A stretch of 64,000 bases of DNA from Bacteriovorax stolpii. GTDB lineage: Bacteria > Bdellovibrionota > UBA2428. A program made the position numbers and the translations under genes. Where the stretch lies: positions 189,836-253,835 of the forward strand of contig CAMCVE010000001.1 in NCBI GenBank assembly GCA_945881775.1. Direction: 5' to 3'. The notes under the pieces are model-generated. The model was given only the letters and a program-made list of their open reading frames with translations. It did not search any database and was not told the origin of the DNA. Below are positions 52,031 through 60,480 of this stretch, in pieces (positions within the stretch are counted from its first letter, which is position 1; every line of letters starts with the position of its first letter).

Positions 52031-53200
52031 ATGAAGAAGCTCGTTGTTCTTGGTCTCGGAATTCAAATTGCGGCCTGCGCCAGTCTCAACGCCGCCACCC
52101 ATATTGCTAGCGTGCGCGCCTCGAGTGTCGTCGGACTTCTTGCTGAGTACCGTAGGGCGGCCGTTTGGTTCCGCGATGACCACGCCGAGGGCCAGTACAC
52201 GCGCGTGAAAAATTTTAGCTGCGGTACGGGCCTGGCGAGTGTCGAGCGCAGTTACAACTCTTCGCTAACGGCACTCTTTGCGGCGACTCACGCGAAGTTT
52301 AGATTAATGCCACTCGCCGAACGCGAGCGACTGCGCAGCTTCCTGCCAACAACGTGGAAGGACTTGGAGAAAGCTGCGGCTGACCCTGACCTCGCGGGCG
52401 ACAACGGCGCCTTCCTTCTTTCCGTGGCCATCCGCGAGACGGGTGCCAATCCCTTTCTCGAAGAAGGCACGCAGTCGCGCTACTACCTGAAGCCTGGTAC
52501 GGGACTCTTGCAAATGACCGCGATCCACAAAGAGCTCGACGGCAAGCCCGTGCTTTGGGCCTTCGACGACTACATCTCTTACAAAGAAATCTACGCTTCG
52601 CTGAAACCCAAGGACTCGCGCCTGCCTGCTACTGTTTCCTACGCCTCTGCTGCACAACTCAGAACAGCCGAAGGATTTGTTTCGAGCGCGTTCAATCCTT
52701 ACGCCTCTCTGTGGTACGGCAATGAGAAGATCGAGGGCCAGACTGCAGACCAACTGCGGGCGCCGCGTTTCCGCAATGCGGGTTTTGAGTTCGATCAAAC
52801 GGCACGCCTTGGAGGTGAGAACAGGGCCGCCATCCTTGGAACGGTCTACAATGCCGGTTGTCATCGCATGCGTTGCGCTGTGCTCAGGGCCAAGGTCTGG
52901 AACGAAGATGCCCGCACCGAGCGCATGGACGCTCACGACTGGACAACGCTCAGAAGCTTTATCTATCTCGACTCAAAGAAAGCACGCGAAGCCGGAGTGC
53001 CTTCAGATCTTGTCTCGAAACTCAAGAACGTTTGCGCAGGCCAGACGGATGCCTGCTCAGAAGTGCCTGGAGAGACTTGCAGTTGCCTGGACACAGAAGA
53101 TGCTCGTGGACGCACCTCGAGTCTCGACGGATACGCGTGGCGCGGAGCGATTGCGATGAGCTACGGCGATCATATCGAAAAGATCGCGGCGTGTTTCTAG
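52031..53200 (+). CDS. Lytic-transglycosylase-like lipoprotein
   Basis: 389 aa. Lipobox IAAC (GLGIQIAAC, Cys16). The middle has the SLT/lysozyme-like order: catalytic-Glu candidate in SVAIRETGANPFLE, KPGTGLLQMTAIH (GLLQ), and AILGTVYNAGCHRMRC (YNAG). Five C-terminal Cys (DACSEV, GETCSCL) suggest disulfides. Such enzymes cleave the MurNAc-GlcNAc bond and release anhydro-muropeptides, the import substrate of AmpG encoded next to it. Convergent with the AmpG-like gene, overlapping by 4 bp. Confidence 0.7.
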   Translation: MKKLVVLGLGIQIAACASLNAATHIASVRASSVVGLLAEYRRAAVWFRDDHAEGQYTRVKNFSCGTGLASVERSYNSSLTALFAATHAKFRLMPLAERERLRSFLPTTWKDLEKAAADPDLAGDNGAFLLSVAIRETGANPFLEEGTQSRYYLKPGTGLLQMTAIHKELDGKPVLWAFDDYISYKEIYASLKPKDSRLPATVSYASAAQLRTAEGFVSSAFNPYASLWYGNEKIEGQTADQLRAPRFRNAGFEFDQTARLGGENRAAILGTVYNAGCHRMRCAVLRAKVWNEDARTERMDAHDWTTLRSFIYLDSKKAREAGVPSDLVSKLKNVCAGQTDACSEVPGETCSCLDTEDARGRTSSLDGYAWRGAIAMSYGDHIEKIAACF

Positions 53201-54477
53201 ACGTCTGAGGGCGGCGCTTCGAATATGTCTTTCTTGTCGAGCGGCAGATACTTCAGCACGATCATGCCGGGAATACTCAGCACAATTGTCGACGCAAAAA
53301 ACGCGGGGTAACCCAGCGCCACTTGGATATGCCCGCTCACGGCACCTGCAAGCATCGCCCCCAGAGCCATGAGTCCTGTTGAAATTGCGAAGTGCGCTGT
53401 GCGCATCTTCGAGTCCTGACTCACAAACATGAGATAAACCATGTACGCCGCAAAACCGAATCCGTATCCAAACTGGTCGATACCCACGACACCGTAGAGG
53501 GCAAACTTCGGAGGATGAGTGAGACTTGCCCAGAGGTAGAGAAAATTGGGAATGTTCATCGAGAGAACCATTGGCCAGAGACAGCGCTTGAGGCCCCATT
53601 TTGAAAGCGTCAATCCTCCGACGATGCCGCCAAGTGTGAGAGCCGCGATGCCCACTCCGCCACCGATGAATCCGATGTCCGTTGTGGCCAGGCCCATGCC
53701 CCCTTTATCGATGGGATCGAGCAAAAAGAGCGAACTCATTTTTCCGACCATCGATTCTCCGAAACGGTAGAAGAGAATGAAAGAGAGAATGGCCGCGATG
53801 TGCTTCTGAGTGAAATACTCTTTAAATATCTCGTAGCCAAAACCCGCGCTCATCCGGGGGATATCAGACTTTGGTTTTGGTGCGACGAACTTCATCACCA
53901 ACACGCCCACGGCAAAGACGATCATCGCGACCCAAAATACCTTCGACCAAATGTCGGAAATACTTTCGCCGTTGTTCTCGAAACGACCGGCGAGATAGAC
54001 GAGAAAACCCGTCCCAAAGATCGTCGCGATTCGGTAAAACGTCGAGCGAATACCGACAAAGAACGACTGCTCCTTCTCGTCTAAAGCCAGCATATAAAAT
54101 CCGTCGGCCGCTATGTCATGGGTCGCAGAGAAGATCGCCATCACCCCTAAGAGCGCTAGAAGCATTGTCCAGCCCGCACCTTGAGAGACCATGAGACCCA
54201 AGCCACCCATAACCGCCAGCATGAGAATCTGAGTGGCAAGAATCCAGTTTCGCTTGGTTCCGAGACGATCAATAAAGGGGCCCCAGAACATTTTGAACAT
54301 CCACGGCCACGTGATGAGACTCGTCCAGAGCGCGAGTTGGTCGTTGGGCACGTCCATTTTTTTGAACATGACTGTCGAAACCTGCGTCACGAGAACATAA
54401 GGAACGCCCTCCATGAAGAAGAGAGTAGGCACAAGCGCCCAGGCACGGGATGAAATGTCCGACGACGATTTTTTCAA
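53197..54477 (-). CDS. AmpG-like MFS transporter (probable muropeptide importer)
   Basis: 426 aa, about twelve transmembrane helices. The AmpG/SLC33 branch of MFS is suggested by the GVPYVLV...KMFWGPFIDRLGTKRNWILATQ region after TM2 and SATHDIAADGFYM in TM4 (AmpG: ASQDIxxDA). The neighbours (deacetylase, NagB, MurQ, NagZ) support import of GlcNAc-anhydroMurNAc peptides. Start-to-start gap with the divergent PIG-L gene is only 39 bp. Confidence 0.78.
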   Translation of the reverse strand: MKKSSSDISSRAWALVPTLFFMEGVPYVLVTQVSTVMFKKMDVPNDQLALWTSLITWPWMFKMFWGPFIDRLGTKRNWILATQILMLAVMGGLGLMVSQGAGWTMLLALLGVMAIFSATHDIAADGFYMLALDEKEQSFFVGIRSTFYRIATIFGTGFLVYLAGRFENNGESISDIWSKVFWVAMIVFAVGVLVMKFVAPKPKSDIPRMSAGFGYEIFKEYFTQKHIAAILSFILFYRFGESMVGKMSSLFLLDPIDKGGMGLATTDIGFIGGGVGIAALTLGGIVGGLTLSKWGLKRCLWPMVLSMNIPNFLYLWASLTHPPKFALYGVVGIDQFGYGFGFAAYMVYLMFVSQDSKMRTAHFAISTGLMALGAMLAGAVSGHIQVALGYPAFFASTIVLSIPGMIVLKYLPLDKKDIFEAPPSDV

Positions 54478-54516
54478 CTGAGTTCCAGTTTAGTGGGCTT
54501 GAGATAAACTACAAGC

Positions 54517-55380
54517 ATGCCCGCCTTTTATAGTCCCTTAGGACTGGACCCCGCAGCCGCCAAAAAGCGCACACGTACTCTAGCGATCGGGGCCCACCCC
54601 GACGACATCGAATTCATGTGTCTCGATCCGATCATCCGCCACCGCAACGCCGGAAGTTTTGGCGGACTGATTGTGACATCGGGATCAGGATCGCTCCGTG
54701 CTCCTCAGCACGCTAGGCTCAGCCCAACTGAGTACGCTGAACTAAGGTGGGAAGAACAAAAAATGGCCGCAAAAATTGGTGGCTACGCGTTTGTCGATTC
54801 TCTAAACGTCGAAAGCGCCGAGATAAAATCTGATGCAGGACTTGCGGCACTCACCCAGAAACTAAAAGAGTTTCTCATCGATTTTGAAATCGACGAACTC
54901 TACATGCACCAACCCTTTGATCGTCATGCGTCGCATGTGCGGGTCGCGTTTGCGGTGCTCACGGCTTTGCGCTCGCTGCCTGTAGAGCGTCGCCCGAAAC
55001 AGGTGCTCGGTTGCGAAGTGTGGCGCAATCTCGACTGGGCCCCAAAGAGTTCAAAAGTCCTCAGGCCTCTCAGTGCTGCAGGTCTCGATCTACAAGTTCG
55101 TCTCGCAGAAGTTTTTAAGAGTCAGGCCGACCCCAAGGAGGCCAAAGATTATGTCTCGGCGCTAGTCGGCCGGAAGACCGCAAATGCCGTGTTTCAGGAA
55201 GGTCTCGTGGGTGACTCGGGTGTTGCCCAAGAGGTCTATATCGATCTGAAGCCCTGGGTCGAGTCGAAGCTCAGCTGGTCAGAACTCGGACGCGAATACT
55301 TAAGAAAATTCCAGCAAGAGGCCACCTCGGCGTGGCCCCAAGACCCTAAAGGAGAAACAGATGGAAGTCGCAATTTTTAA
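54517..55380 (+). CDS. PIG-L family deacetylase
   Basis: 287 aa. Zinc site AHPDDIE (AIGAHPDDIEFMCL) and the distal His in MHQPFDRHASHV are the PIG-L (LmbE) signatures. The family removes acetyl from GlcNAc-type sugars. It overlaps nagB by 20 bp, so the pair is coupled. No nagA is present; it could take the GlcNAc-6-phosphate (or GlcNAc) deacetylation step that NagB needs. That role is inferred from context. Confidence 0.85.
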   Translation: MPAFYSPLGLDPAAAKKRTRTLAIGAHPDDIEFMCLDPIIRHRNAGSFGGLIVTSGSGSLRAPQHARLSPTEYAELRWEEQKMAAKIGGYAFVDSLNVESAEIKSDAGLAALTQKLKEFLIDFEIDELYMHQPFDRHASHVRVAFAVLTALRSLPVERRPKQVLGCEVWRNLDWAPKSSKVLRPLSAAGLDLQVRLAEVFKSQADPKEAKDYVSALVGRKTANAVFQEGLVGDSGVAQEVYIDLKPWVESKLSWSELGREYLRKFQQEATSAWPQDPKGETDGSRNF

Positions 55381-56161
55381 AACGGCAGACGAGGCATCGC
55401 GAGCCGCAGCCTGCCTGATCGGTCGAAGCCTCAAAGAGAAATCCTCAGGCACAGTGCTCGGTCTTGCAACGGGGCAAACCCCGCTTGGCACCTACGAAGA
55501 GCTCGTAAAGATGCACAAGGCCGCAAAAATAAGCTTTCGCAACGTCACAGCCTTCAATCTCGACGAATACGTGGGCCTCGAAGCGAGTGATCCGCGCTCC
55601 TACAGAGCTTACATGCGCGAGCATCTCTTTTCGAAAGTAGATATCGAGAGCGCGCGCTGTTTTATACCGGATGGATCGACGCGCGATCCCCGCGCCGAAT
55701 GCACGACTTACGAAGAGAAAATTCGCAAAGCGGGTGGCATCGACCTGCAGCTTCTTGGTCTCGGGCAAGACGGACATATTGGATTCAATGAGCCAAGTTC
55801 TTCGCTCTCCTCGCGCACGCGCCTAAAGACTCTGACCCACGTCACGAGAGCGGCCAATGCTGCAAACTTCGGCGGCAGCGAAAAGGTTCCTCAGCATGTG
55901 CTTACGATGGGACTGGGCACGATCATGGAAGCGCGCCACTGCGTGCTCCTAGCACTCGGCGCAAACAAAGCGGACGCGGTCCAAAAAATGGTTGAAGGGC
56001 CGTTGAGCGCGATGCTTCCGGCCTCCATCCTTCAAATGCATCCGCGTTGCACGGTGATTCTCGATGAAGCGGCCGCAAGCGGGCTCGCAAGGCAGAACTA
56101 CTACCGCGAAGTTTTTGCGGGCAAACCCGCCTGGCAGAGATGGGACTTGCCGCTCGACTGA
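55361..56161 (+). CDS. nagB: Glucosamine-6-phosphate deaminase NagB
   Basis: 266 aa, standard length. VLGLATGQTPLGTYEEL (phosphate loop), VTAFNLDEYVGL (Asp base), LLGLGQDGHIGFNEP (His/Glu relay) and the C-terminal LGANKADAV are conserved. Converts GlcN-6-P to fructose-6-P and ammonia. Overlaps the deacetylase upstream and, tail to tail, the murQ fusion by 61 bp. Confidence 0.94.
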   Translation: MEVAIFKTADEASRAAACLIGRSLKEKSSGTVLGLATGQTPLGTYEELVKMHKAAKISFRNVTAFNLDEYVGLEASDPRSYRAYMREHLFSKVDIESARCFIPDGSTRDPRAECTTYEEKIRKAGGIDLQLLGLGQDGHIGFNEPSSSLSSRTRLKTLTHVTRAANAANFGGSEKVPQHVLTMGLGTIMEARHCVLLALGANKADAVQKMVEGPLSAMLPASILQMHPRCTVILDEAAASGLARQNYYREVFAGKPAWQRWDLPLD

Positions 56162-57930
56162 AGAGCCATGCGAAGGTGCCAGTTGGACTCTAAGAGAGCT
56201 GTGTAGGCCGTCTTAACGTCGTCGCCCGTGAGACCCATATAAATTTTTAGAGCGCGGACTTTCAGTTTGTCGTTTGAGGGGTGCAAGTCCACCATGTCGT
56301 TGCCCACGACTTTGCCGAGCTGAACCATGGCGAGCGTTGAAATGATATTGAGAACCATCTTCGTAGCGGTGCCGGACTTGAGGCGCGTTGAGCCTGTTAG
56401 CACTTCGGGACCCGTGGCGAGGTGAATTTCCACGTCGGCCCTCGAGGACTGAGTCTGCGCGAGTTTTGCGTTGCAGGTGAGTAAAACTGTGGCAGCCCCC
56501 ACACTCTTGGCATACTCGAGAGCTCCGAGCACATAAGGCGTGCGGCCCGAGGCCGCAATTCCGACCACGCAGTCGCGTTCTCCGATCTTCAAATCTTTCA
56601 GCGTGCGCTTAGCGGCAGGTGCGTCGTCTTCAGCACCTTCAACCGCTTCTTGAAGAGCGAGCGCACCACCCGCAATGAGTCCCACAACTTGCCCCGGGGT
56701 TGAGCGGAAAGTGGGCGGACATTCGCTTGCATCGAGAACTCCGAGGCGACCGCTTGTGCCTGCTCCGGCATAGATGAGTCGCCCGCCACTCTTAAGAGAG
56801 GCGGCCGCGAGTTCAACAGCTCGCGTGATTCGCGGTGAGGCCTGGTGAAGTGCGGGAAGAATGGCGGCGTCCTCCGTGAGGAAGAGTTCTACGGCTTGAG
56901 CGATCGGCAATACAGAGAGTTGCCGCGTGCGCGGGTTGTTCTCTTCAGTGGAGATCTCGTCGATCTTCACGTTCTTAAGGAGCATGGCCAGGTCGCTCGA
57001 AGCGGAATGACGGATGAGTCGTTTCTTTGCAGAACGCTTGGCCTTCAAGAGACATTCGCGTCCCCAGCGCGCAGCACCGAGCGAGGCCTCATCCGCAATA
57101 AGCTCTGGGCGAGCCCAGCTGAGGTCCTTGCGGAGTTCCCGCGCAAAGAGATCACGGTAGATTTTTTGTTTCTCAAAGACGCCGCCGGTGAGAAGGATCG
57201 GAAGTCGCCGTCCACCGAGTCGACCGGCGATGGCCGCAACGTTTGAAGCTAGAGCTCGAGCCGCGATTTTGAGAATTTTCTTAGATTCGAGGTCACCTTT
57301 AAGGGCTTCACGAAAGACGTTCTCTGAGAGCTCTGCGATGCGCGGCTTTTCGGTGCGAGAAATGAATGCTGCAAGATCTTCTAAAGCCTTAGACCCCGTT
57401 GCGCGCAGAATCCGTCGACCCAAAGCGCCGTGTTTGCCCTGGCGATCGTAATGGGCCGTGATGTTTCTGAGCGCCATGTGCGCAATGTGATATCCACTGC
57501 CCGCATCGCCAAGCACGTGTCCCCACCCGCCGCCTCGAAGTTCTTTTGAAGCGCGTCGAGCAAACACGCTGGCCCCCGTCCCTGAGATGACGACAATGCC
57601 CTCACCCGTCGGCGCGCCCGCATAGAGGCCAGAGCGCAGGTCGTGACTCACAAAGAGGGGGACATGGGGCCAGATAAGGCGGGCAACAGCCTCGACTTTG
57701 CGCTCGGCCTTTTCATTGGCCACACCCGCCAGGCACAGGGCCACGGCCTGAAGCTCTTTGGCGTGAGGCGCGAGATCTTCCCAAAGTGTTTTTAGGACGA
57801 CGTACAATTCGTCTTCTGTTTGAAGGATCGCATTTGAGGGAGCCCCGCGTGAACGTCCGATCACTTTGTCAGCGGCGCCGAGCAGCAGAGCTTTGGTGGC
57901 GGTTGCGCCTCCATCAATTCCGAGAATCAT
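56101..57930 (-). CDS. murQ: Fusion of NagK/BadF-type amino-sugar kinase and MurNAc-6-P etherase MurQ
   Basis: 609 aa. Residues 1-~300 are a BadF/BcrA-type ASKHA kinase (ILGIDGGATATKALLLG, VVISGTGASVFARR, GWGHVLGDAGSG, LTGGVF), as in NagK/MurK. Residues ~315-609 are MurQ: SIS domain with GAGTSGRLGVLDASECPPTF (catalytic Glu), VEGAEDDAPAAK (second Glu), VGIAASGRTPYVLGAL and DMVDLHPSN. The kinase would make GlcNAc-6-P/MurNAc-6-P and MurQ split MurNAc-6-P to GlcNAc-6-P plus D-lactate. Divergent from nagZ with 24 bp between starts. Confidence 0.92.
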   Translation of the reverse strand: MILGIDGGATATKALLLGAADKVIGRSRGAPSNAILQTEDELYVVLKTLWEDLAPHAKELQAVALCLAGVANEKAERKVEAVARLIWPHVPLFVSHDLRSGLYAGAPTGEGIVVISGTGASVFARRASKELRGGGWGHVLGDAGSGYHIAHMALRNITAHYDRQGKHGALGRRILRATGSKALEDLAAFISRTEKPRIAELSENVFREALKGDLESKKILKIAARALASNVAAIAGRLGGRRLPILLTGGVFEKQKIYRDLFARELRKDLSWARPELIADEASLGAARWGRECLLKAKRSAKKRLIRHSASSDLAMLLKNVKIDEISTEENNPRTRQLSVLPIAQAVELFLTEDAAILPALHQASPRITRAVELAAASLKSGGRLIYAGAGTSGRLGVLDASECPPTFRSTPGQVVGLIAGGALALQEAVEGAEDDAPAAKRTLKDLKIGERDCVVGIAASGRTPYVLGALEYAKSVGAATVLLTCNAKLAQTQSSRADVEIHLATGPEVLTGSTRLKSGTATKMVLNIISTLAMVQLGKVVGNDMVDLHPSNDKLKVRALKIYMGLTGDDVKTAYTALLESNWHLRMALQSSGKSHLCQAGLPAKTSR

Positions 57931-57954
57931 GCCTTCATGCTACATTGAGCTTCT

Positions 57955-59046
57955 ATGGAAGCAAATCAAACGCTCATCGTAGGAGTCTCCGGTCCAGAGC
58001 TCGGCGTCGAAGAAGCTCGCATGCTCAAGCATCTTCAGCCCGGCGGCTTTATTCTCTTTGGTCGCAATATCAAAAGTCCCAAGCAGCTTCGCAAACTTTG
58101 CGATGACCTGCGCGATTTAAGCCGCCAGGCCCCCTTTCTAACGATCGACCAAGAAGGCGGTCGCGTGGCGCGCCTCAGAGAAATTGGATCAGAACCCGCG
58201 AGCGCCAAGGAATTGACGGATCTTGGTTCCGTCTCGCAGATCGAACGCCATGGTCGCATCACGGGAGAGCTGCTTTCACTTTTTGGATTCAATCTCGATC
58301 TGTGTCCCGTCCTCGATATCTCTTTTGAAGGCGACACAGACAACAGTCTCAAAAATCGCTGCTGGGGCTACGACCCCAAAGAAACCGTGCTCAACGCCGG
58401 CGCCTTCAACCGCTCGCTTCGCAAAGAGGGCGTGATGAGCTGCGGAAAACACTTCCCCGGATATTCGCGCGCGCGCATCGACCCCCACCACGATCTGCCT
58501 GAGATCGCTCGCTCCGAAAAAGATTTAGAAAGTTGGGAATGGATCCCCTTCCGCTCGCTTCTGAACGATCTCGATACGATCATGATGGGCCATGCGTTCT
58601 ACAAGCAAATCGATAGTTCGGGTCTGCCTTCGTCTCTCTCTCCCTACTTCATCCAAGAAGTACTCAGAGACCGCTGGGGTTATGAGGGCGGCATTATGAC
58701 AGACGATCTCGACATGGGCGCCATCATCAATCATCACCCACTGCCCGAAGCCACTCGTCTTGCGATCGATGCCGGAAATGATTTTATTTTGCTCTGTCAT
58801 CGCAGCCAGTTGGCCGTCGAGGCCATGCAGGGCGTTATGAAAGCTTCTCCCACTAAGCTCAATGCGGCGCTTGAGCGCATTCATAAACTCAAAGAAAAAA
58901 TCCGCGCGGTCCCACAGTTTTCTCTTTCGCGCTTTGATGCGCTCAACCAAGAGACCGAAGCCCTTCGCGCCGAACTCATCGGCATTGAGCGCGCGCGCGT
59001 GAAGTCGGTTGAAGACGCCAAGCGCAGCCCCGTGGAAGAGTACTAA
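57955..59046 (+). CDS. nagZ: Beta-N-acetylglucosaminidase NagZ (GH3)
   Basis: 363 aa. GH3/NagZ signatures: PFLTIDQEGGRVARL, CGKHFPGYSRARIDPHHDLP (the Asp-His dyad loop) and nucleophile Asp in IMTDDLDMGAI. No signal peptide, so cytoplasmic as expected. Cleaves GlcNAc from anhydroMurNAc peptides. The KHFPGHG consensus reads KHFPGYS here. D-lactate-dehydrogenase-like gene follows 4 bp later. Confidence 0.93.
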   Translation: MEANQTLIVGVSGPELGVEEARMLKHLQPGGFILFGRNIKSPKQLRKLCDDLRDLSRQAPFLTIDQEGGRVARLREIGSEPASAKELTDLGSVSQIERHGRITGELLSLFGFNLDLCPVLDISFEGDTDNSLKNRCWGYDPKETVLNAGAFNRSLRKEGVMSCGKHFPGYSRARIDPHHDLPEIARSEKDLESWEWIPFRSLLNDLDTIMMGHAFYKQIDSSGLPSSLSPYFIQEVLRDRWGYEGGIMTDDLDMGAIINHHPLPEATRLAIDAGNDFILLCHRSQLAVEAMQGVMKASPTKLNAALERIHKLKEKIRAVPQFSLSRFDALNQETEALRAELIGIERARVKSVEDAKRSPVEEY

Positions 59047-59050
59047 GCCC

Positions 59051-60427
59051 ATGAGAGAGCTCTTTCGAGGTGTCCTTCCTGACACGCATATTCTCACGGA
59101 CCAAGCGTCGCGCGACACCTACGGACAAGACTGGTCCAAAGTCTTTAGGCCTGAGGCTTCACTTGTGCTGCTACCTCGCTCGAGCCATGAAGTGGCCGCG
59201 TGTCTTAAGATTTGCAGCGAGAATAGAATCGCCGTCGTCCCTTCAGGCGGACGCACGGGACTCTCTGCGGGGGCCGTAGCGCTGAGAGGCGAAGTTGTCC
59301 TCAGTCTTGAAAAGCTCAACTTTATCTCCGAACCCGATCTGATGACCCAAACCCTTCGCGTCGGCGCAGGTGCCATCACCCAAGCTGTGCACGAGCGCTG
59401 CAAAACCTTGGGACTCACCTGGCCCGTGGATTTCGCCTCGAAGGGCTCAAGCCAAATCGGTGGAAACCTCTCCACCAATGCGGGCGGCATCAACGTCATT
59501 CGCTACGGCAACACCCGAAACTGGGTGCTGAGCCTCAAGCTCGCACTGATGTCGGGAGAACTCCTCGAACTCAGTGGCGATCTTGAGAAAAACAACACGG
59601 GCTACGACCTTAAGAACCTCGTGATCGGCTCTGAAGGAACACTCGGCATCATCACAGAAGCGACGTTAAAACTCACACCAACTCTTGAGAACACAAATCT
59701 CTGCCTCTTTGCACTCTCATCCCTGAAAGAAGTGAGCGAGCTTCTCACACGCTGTCGCAAGCAGCGACTTGACCTGGTGGCGTTTGAATACCTGAGTCGC
59801 GCTTCTTTTGAATGCTCAGTTAACTTTGCGGGTCTTGCGAGCCCTCTTCCCAAAGCGGAACTCGAAGGCGTCGAAGCCTTTGCCTGGGTTGAAACCGTGG
59901 GCGAGGCACCCGAGAGCTGGTTTGCATCCCTGTTTGAAGACGAGCTCGTTAAATCCGGTGTGCAAAGCACTTCTGAAACGCAGCGACGCGAACTCTGGAG
60001 TCTTCGCGAAGGCATCGCTGAGGCCGTCATGAGCGGCGGGCAAGTGCATCAGCACGACGTGTCGGTGCCCGTGCGCCGCCTCCCCGAATTTAGCAGTGTG
60101 ATCGAAGCCTTTTACCGCGAGAAGTACCCGAGCTTTGAGGTCTTCATCTTCGGGCACATCGGCGACGGAAATCTGCACATCTTCATTCGCAAACCCAGCG
60201 ACATGGAGCCCTCACGCTTCGTGCAGGAAGTGTCGCGCTCGGATCTCGAACTCTTTGCCTTGGTGCAGAAGTTCAAAGGTTCCGTCTCAGCCGAACACGG
60301 CATCGGACTCCTCAAGAAGAAGGCGCTCCCCTTTTCTCGCTCGGAGACCGAACGTCGCATCTTCGGCGTCATCAAACGAGCATTCGATCCCATGGGGCTT
60401 TTAAACCCAGGCAAAATCGTCGATTAG
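59051..60427 (+). CDS. FAD-linked oxidase, D-lactate/2-hydroxyacid dehydrogenase type (GlcD-like)
   Basis: 458 aa from ATG 59051; the ORF-track start lies in nagZ. FAD_binding_4 domain (VVPSGGRTGLSAGAVAL, GGNLSTNAGGINVIRYG) and FAD-oxidase C-terminal domain (VFIFGHIGDGNLHIFI, SAEHGIGLLKK). The family oxidises D-lactate, glycolate or D-2-hydroxyglutarate. Placed 4 bp after nagZ in a locus whose MurQ step releases D-lactate, D-lactate to pyruvate is the likely reaction. Confidence 0.87.
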   Translation: MRELFRGVLPDTHILTDQASRDTYGQDWSKVFRPEASLVLLPRSSHEVAACLKICSENRIAVVPSGGRTGLSAGAVALRGEVVLSLEKLNFISEPDLMTQTLRVGAGAITQAVHERCKTLGLTWPVDFASKGSSQIGGNLSTNAGGINVIRYGNTRNWVLSLKLALMSGELLELSGDLEKNNTGYDLKNLVIGSEGTLGIITEATLKLTPTLENTNLCLFALSSLKEVSELLTRCRKQRLDLVAFEYLSRASFECSVNFAGLASPLPKAELEGVEAFAWVETVGEAPESWFASLFEDELVKSGVQSTSETQRRELWSLREGIAEAVMSGGQVHQHDVSVPVRRLPEFSSVIEAFYREKYPSFEVFIFGHIGDGNLHIFIRKPSDMEPSRFVQEVSRSDLELFALVQKFKGSVSAEHGIGLLKKKALPFSRSETERRIFGVIKRAFDPMGLLNPGKIVD

Positions 60428-60443
60428 GCTGGACTGAGATTTC

Positions 60444-60462
60444 AGCGAGGCGTAGCCTCGCT
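60444..60462 (+). terminator. Hairpin after the GlcD-like gene
   Basis: AGCGAGGC-GTA-GCCTCGCT, a perfect 8-bp stem 17 bp after the stop, without a T-run. It may attenuate read-through into the kinase gene 18 bp later. Confidence 0.4.
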
Positions 60463-60480
60463 TAGAGGAAATTCCATCTT

